NCBI RefSeq assembly: GCF_017308075.1
Contig: NZ_JAFKFX010000057.1
Coordinates: forward strand, 1-35,098
DNA: 35,098 nucleotides
Direction: 5' to 3'
Origin: Allobosea sp.
GTDB lineage: Bacteria > Pseudomonadota > Alphaproteobacteria > Rhizobiales > Beijerinckiaceae
Shown: positions 32,394-35,098 of the stretch, piece after piece
Layout of the letters: every line of letters begins with the position of its first letter
How positions within the stretch are numbered: the first letter of the stretch is position 1
Position numbers and translations under genes: made by a program
Notes under the pieces: model-generated
The model's database searches: none
What the model saw: the letters and a program-made list of their open reading frames with translations, nothing else
Told to the model about the DNA's origin: nothing

Positions 32394-34016
32394 ATGTCCG
32401 ACCGCACGCGCCTTGCGCCCCACGGCGCGGTCGCGCTCCCCGAGACCTTTCCCGAGACCATCGCCCGCCACGCCCGCTCCCACCCGTCCTGCGTGTTCCT
32501 GCGCGAAGACGAGCGCAGCCTGACCTATGCCGAGACGCTGAAGACAATCGACCGGCTTGCTGCCGTGTTCGCCGCCCATGGTATCGGGCCGGAGCGGCGG
32601 TGCGTCATCCTGATGGAGAATGGGCTCGATTATGCCCTTGCCTGGCTTGCGCTCGCACGCCTCGGCGCCGTCTCCGTGCTGATCAACCAGCTCTACATGG
32701 GCGACATATTGGAGCACCAACTCCGGCTTGCCGCCCCCGACGCCTTCGTGGTCGACGAGGCACAGGCGGCTAAGCTCCGAGAGCTGCCTGAGCGTGCCCT
32801 GCTGGACAATACCATCGTTTTCCACGGCCTCAGTGACGCCCCTCCTGCGGTCTCCTGTGGCTTCGGCGAGCGGTTCGTGGACCTGTGGCGTGCGCCCGGC
32901 GATCCGGCAATGCTCGCCGGCATCGCGCGGCCGGACGCGTCGGCCACGATGTCGGTCTTCTATACCTCCGGCACTACCGGGCCGTCGAAGGCTGTAGCCT
33001 ACACTCATGCCCAGGGCTGGCAGACTGCCCAGACAGTTGCTCAATACCTCGACAGGTCGGACGTGTTCTACATGACCAATCCGATGTGCCATGTGAGCTT
33101 GCCGCACTGTCTTGGTGCAGCGCTGCTTGCCGGAGCTACCCTGGCGGTGCGCGCCAAGTTCAGTGCCGGGGCCTTCTGGAGCGATGTCCGGCGCTATGGC
33201 GCTACCGTCACCATGATGCTCGGCACGGTGGCCAGCTTCATCGCCGGCCGCCCGGCCGCAGCGGATGATCGCGACCACCCGCTACGCAAGGTGCTTATGG
33301 TTCCGCTGCTCGAGAATGTCGGCGATTTCTGCGAGCGCTTCGGCGTCGAGGTGATGAGCTGGTTCAATATGACCGAGGTGAGCGTGCCGCTGCACACAGG
33401 GGGCTTCTCGCGCATGTGCGAGCCGCTACCGCTGCGTCCGCGACCCTACGCTCAGGTCAGGGTGGTGGATGCCGGCGACCTTCCGCTTCCACCGGGCACA
33501 CCGGGAGAGCTCGTGGTGCGCGACGAGGCTCCCTGGCGGCTCAGCGCGGGCTACTGGAACAATGCCGAGGCCACGGTGAATGCCTGGCGGAACCTGTGGT
33601 TCCACACCGGCGACCTGTTCGTCGAGAGCCCGCCGGGGCATTTCCGCTTCCTCGACCGGATGAAGGACTGCATTCGCAGGCGCGGCGAGAACATCGCCTC
33701 CTTCGAGGTAGAGCAACAAATCCTCTGCCACAGCGCCGTGGAAGAGGCGGCTGTCCTGGGCGTCCCTGCCGTGGATGGTGAGCAGGAGGTGCTCGCGGTC
33801 GTCGTGCTGAAGGCGAAGGCGATCCTCGCCCCGGAGGCACTCCTCGACTTCCTGCAGGAACGGTTGCCGTATTTCTGCGTCCCGCGCTACGTCATGCTGC
33901 GGGAGGCGCCGCTGCCCAAGACCCCCACCGGCAAGGTGACAAAGGTCGAACTGCGCGACTACGGCATCCGAGAGGCGTGGGACCGCGAGCAGAACGACTA
34001 CAGGAGGCGCCAGTGA
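32394..34016 (+). CDS. Acyl-CoA synthetase, AMP-binding, CaiC-like
   Basis: A 540-residue ligase. P-loop YTSGTTGPSKA begins at about 190, MSWFNMTEVSVPL takes the place of the usual Y-G-x-T-E motif, LWFHTGDLFVESPPGHFRFLDRMKDCIRRRGENIASFEVE is split over A7-A8, and Lys514 lies in TPTGKVTK. Overall it resembles crotonobetaine/carnitine-CoA ligase (CaiC) and related enzymes, but the acid is unknown. ATG 32394 is preferred over GTG 32379. It overlaps the next gene by 4 bases, so ligase and MaoC-like protein are made together. Confidence 0.9.
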   Translation: MSDRTRLAPHGAVALPETFPETIARHARSHPSCVFLREDERSLTYAETLKTIDRLAAVFAAHGIGPERRCVILMENGLDYALAWLALARLGAVSVLINQLYMGDILEHQLRLAAPDAFVVDEAQAAKLRELPERALLDNTIVFHGLSDAPPAVSCGFGERFVDLWRAPGDPAMLAGIARPDASATMSVFYTSGTTGPSKAVAYTHAQGWQTAQTVAQYLDRSDVFYMTNPMCHVSLPHCLGAALLAGATLAVRAKFSAGAFWSDVRRYGATVTMMLGTVASFIAGRPAAADDRDHPLRKVLMVPLLENVGDFCERFGVEVMSWFNMTEVSVPLHTGGFSRMCEPLPLRPRPYAQVRVVDAGDLPLPPGTPGELVVRDEAPWRLSAGYWNNAEATVNAWRNLWFHTGDLFVESPPGHFRFLDRMKDCIRRRGENIASFEVEQQILCHSAVEEAAVLGVPAVDGEQEVLAVVVLKAKAILAPEALLDFLQERLPYFCVPRYVMLREAPLPKTPTGKVTKVELRDYGIREAWDREQNDYRRRQ

Positions 34017-34888
34017 CCGAGGCCTTTCCCTTGCTCAACACCGCCTGTTGCGGCACCCGGCTCGGGCCGGTCGAGACTGCACTCACGCCGCGCCGGCTGA
34101 TGAGCTTCGCCGCCGCGGTGGGAGCGACAGACGACGTCTATATGGACGACCTGCGCCCCGGAGGTATCCTGGGGCTGCCACCGTTCGTGGTCGTGCCGGA
34201 ATGGGAGATCATGAACGGCCGCGCCTATCGCGATGCGCTGGCCATGGATGATGCCGGTATGTGGGCCTGCCTGCACGTGCAGCAGGACAGCACCTTTCTC
34301 GCGCCTATGCGGCCCGGGATGCAAATTGCAACGACCGGGGAGATCGGCTGCGTGCGCCGTACCCGGCTCGGTACGTATGTGGCGACCCGTCTATCCACCT
34401 GCTGCGTTCAGACCGGTACGCCGGTAGCCGAGAGCTGGTTCTGCGGCATTTTCCTCGATCGCTTTCCCAACGCGCCCGACCGTGCCGTCGCCACACCGCC
34501 TGATCTGTTGAAGGGCCCGTTCACCGCCGCCGCTTCTCAATCACTGCTCATCGTCAATCGCGCCCTGCCGCACCTCTACACGGAGGCTGCAGCGATCTGG
34601 AACCCGATCCATACCGAGCGAAGCCGGGCGCGGGCGGCCGGCCTGCCCGATACGCTGCTCCACGGCACCTGCACCTGGGCGGCCGCCGGGCGCGCCTTGA
34701 TAGACCTCTTGGCGGATGGCGACCCAAGCCGCCTGCGCCGCCTCGGCGGACGTTTCGCGACGCCCGCCTTCGCAGGAAGCGAGCTGTTTATTGCAGTGGA
34801 GGCTGCCGCTGCCGGGACCTGGCGCTTCCAGGTTACCGACGGCAATGGTGCCGTCGTCCTCGCCGACGGGAGCGCCACCCTTGCTTGA
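34013..34888 (+). CDS. MaoC-like double-hotdog protein with altered dyad
   Basis: About 291 residues with two hotdog folds: the N-terminal (about 15-150, FAAAVGATDDVYMDD, FLAPMRPGMQI) and the C-terminal (from about 170). The hydratase-2 motif normally reads D-x-N-P-L/I-H; here it is IWNPIH, so His200 is kept but Asp is replaced by Ile195. The following RAAGLPDTLLHGT is family-typical. True 2-enoyl-CoA hydratase activity is therefore doubtful; binding, thioesterase-like or other chemistry is possible. The start is GTG 34013 with GGAGG about 6 bases upstream, overlapping the ligase stop. Last gene of the island. Confidence 0.84.
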   Translation: MTEAFPLLNTACCGTRLGPVETALTPRRLMSFAAAVGATDDVYMDDLRPGGILGLPPFVVVPEWEIMNGRAYRDALAMDDAGMWACLHVQQDSTFLAPMRPGMQIATTGEIGCVRRTRLGTYVATRLSTCCVQTGTPVAESWFCGIFLDRFPNAPDRAVATPPDLLKGPFTAAASQSLLIVNRALPHLYTEAAAIWNPIHTERSRARAAGLPDTLLHGTCTWAAAGRALIDLLADGDPSRLRRLGGRFATPAFAGSELFIAVEAAAAGTWRFQVTDGNGAVVLADGSATLA

Positions 34889-34963
34889 CCGGCGAGGCCA
34901 CCCATTTTGCAGGAAGTTCCGAAGCGAGGCTGAGTTCAATATCGGTTAGGCTAGGGCCCGGAC

Positions 34964-35098
34964 TCATAACCAGTAGCTGACGGTCGCGGCGATGCAGACG
35001 GCGGCGAGGAAGTTGATGGCCAGACGGTCGTAGCGTGTTGCGACGCGGCGGAAGTCCTTTAGGCGTCAGAACATGCGCTCGATGGCGTTTCGGCTGCG
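34964..35098 (-). pseudogene. IS5-family (IS427-like) transposase, 3' end with internal stop
   Basis: Read leftward from the window edge, the frame gives RSRNAIERMF, a stop, RLKDFRRVATRYDRLAINF and VCIAATVSYWL, then TGA at 34964-34966. This is the C-terminus of IS5/IS427-type DDE transposases, including the E of the catalytic triad region. The TGA at 35066-35068 stands where a Cys or Gly codon is usual, so this copy looks inactive. The flanking GGGCCCGGACTCATAACC (from about 34955) is probably the element's terminal repeat. It marks the right edge of the catabolic island. Confidence 0.8.

Noticed and set aside
1-35098. tRNA, rRNA, CRISPR arrays, phage genes or an integrase next to the island
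   Set aside because: I looked for them and saw none; island movement can only be argued from the IS remnants.

Overview
The window is high-GC DNA with tightly packed, often overlapping genes. It suggests an alphaproteobacterium of the Hyphomicrobiales (Rhizobiales) type. This rests on a FixL-like/FixK-like oxygen-sensing pair, anaerobox (FixK/FNR) promoters, a 46-base palindrome of a kind I associate with rhizobial-type genomes, and the IS families present. The genus cannot be fixed from the sequence alone; something near Bosea, Bradyrhizobium or Methylobacterium would fit.

Part A (about 195-20,870) looks like one low-oxygen/stress neighbourhood. At its core are a hybrid histidine kinase with a FixL-type heme PAS domain (4563-6476), a FixK-class Crp/Fnr regulator just upstream in the same operon (6486-7238), and a divergent OmpR/PhoB-type response regulator (7377-8120). 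Around them are a host-attachment family protein, a beta-CASP metallo-beta-lactamase-fold RNase-like protein, an APH-kinase/P-loop ATPase fusion, a phosphoketolase, a GNAT acetyltransferase, a tandem universal stress protein, a MacAB-like exporter operon ending in an MgtA-like P-type ATPase, and a zinc alcohol dehydrogenase coupled to an ABC transmembrane protein without an ATPase. Sequences matching TTGAT-N4-ATCAA in 8 to 10 of 10 positions lie 58-85 bases upstream of most of the start codons. I read this as a local regulon of the FixK-like protein encoded in its middle.

Part B (about 20,700-21,902) is a scrap-heap: the start of a decayed gene, then pieces of IS3-family orfA, an IS21-family istA with stops and frameshifts, and a second IS3-type orfA that has lost its start codon.

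Part C (21,977-34,888) is a single-direction catabolic island. It encodes a crotonase, a complete LIV/HAAT-type ABC transporter (two permeases, two ATPases, a periplasmic binding protein), an aldehyde dehydrogenase, two acyl-CoA synthetases, a GntR/FCD regulator, a second crotonase and a MaoC-like double-hotdog protein. It contains no acyl-CoA dehydrogenase, 3-hydroxyacyl-CoA dehydrogenase or thiolase. The set fits uptake of an organic acid, CoA activation, hydration/lyase chemistry and oxidation of an aldehyde product, as in the CoA-dependent non-beta-oxidative route for cinnamic acids; the substrate is unknown. Both crotonases and the MaoC protein appear to lack a canonical catalytic residue.

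The window ends in the 3' part of an IS5-family transposase with an internal stop and begins in the 5' part of an IS3-family orfA. No tRNA, rRNA or CRISPR array was seen.
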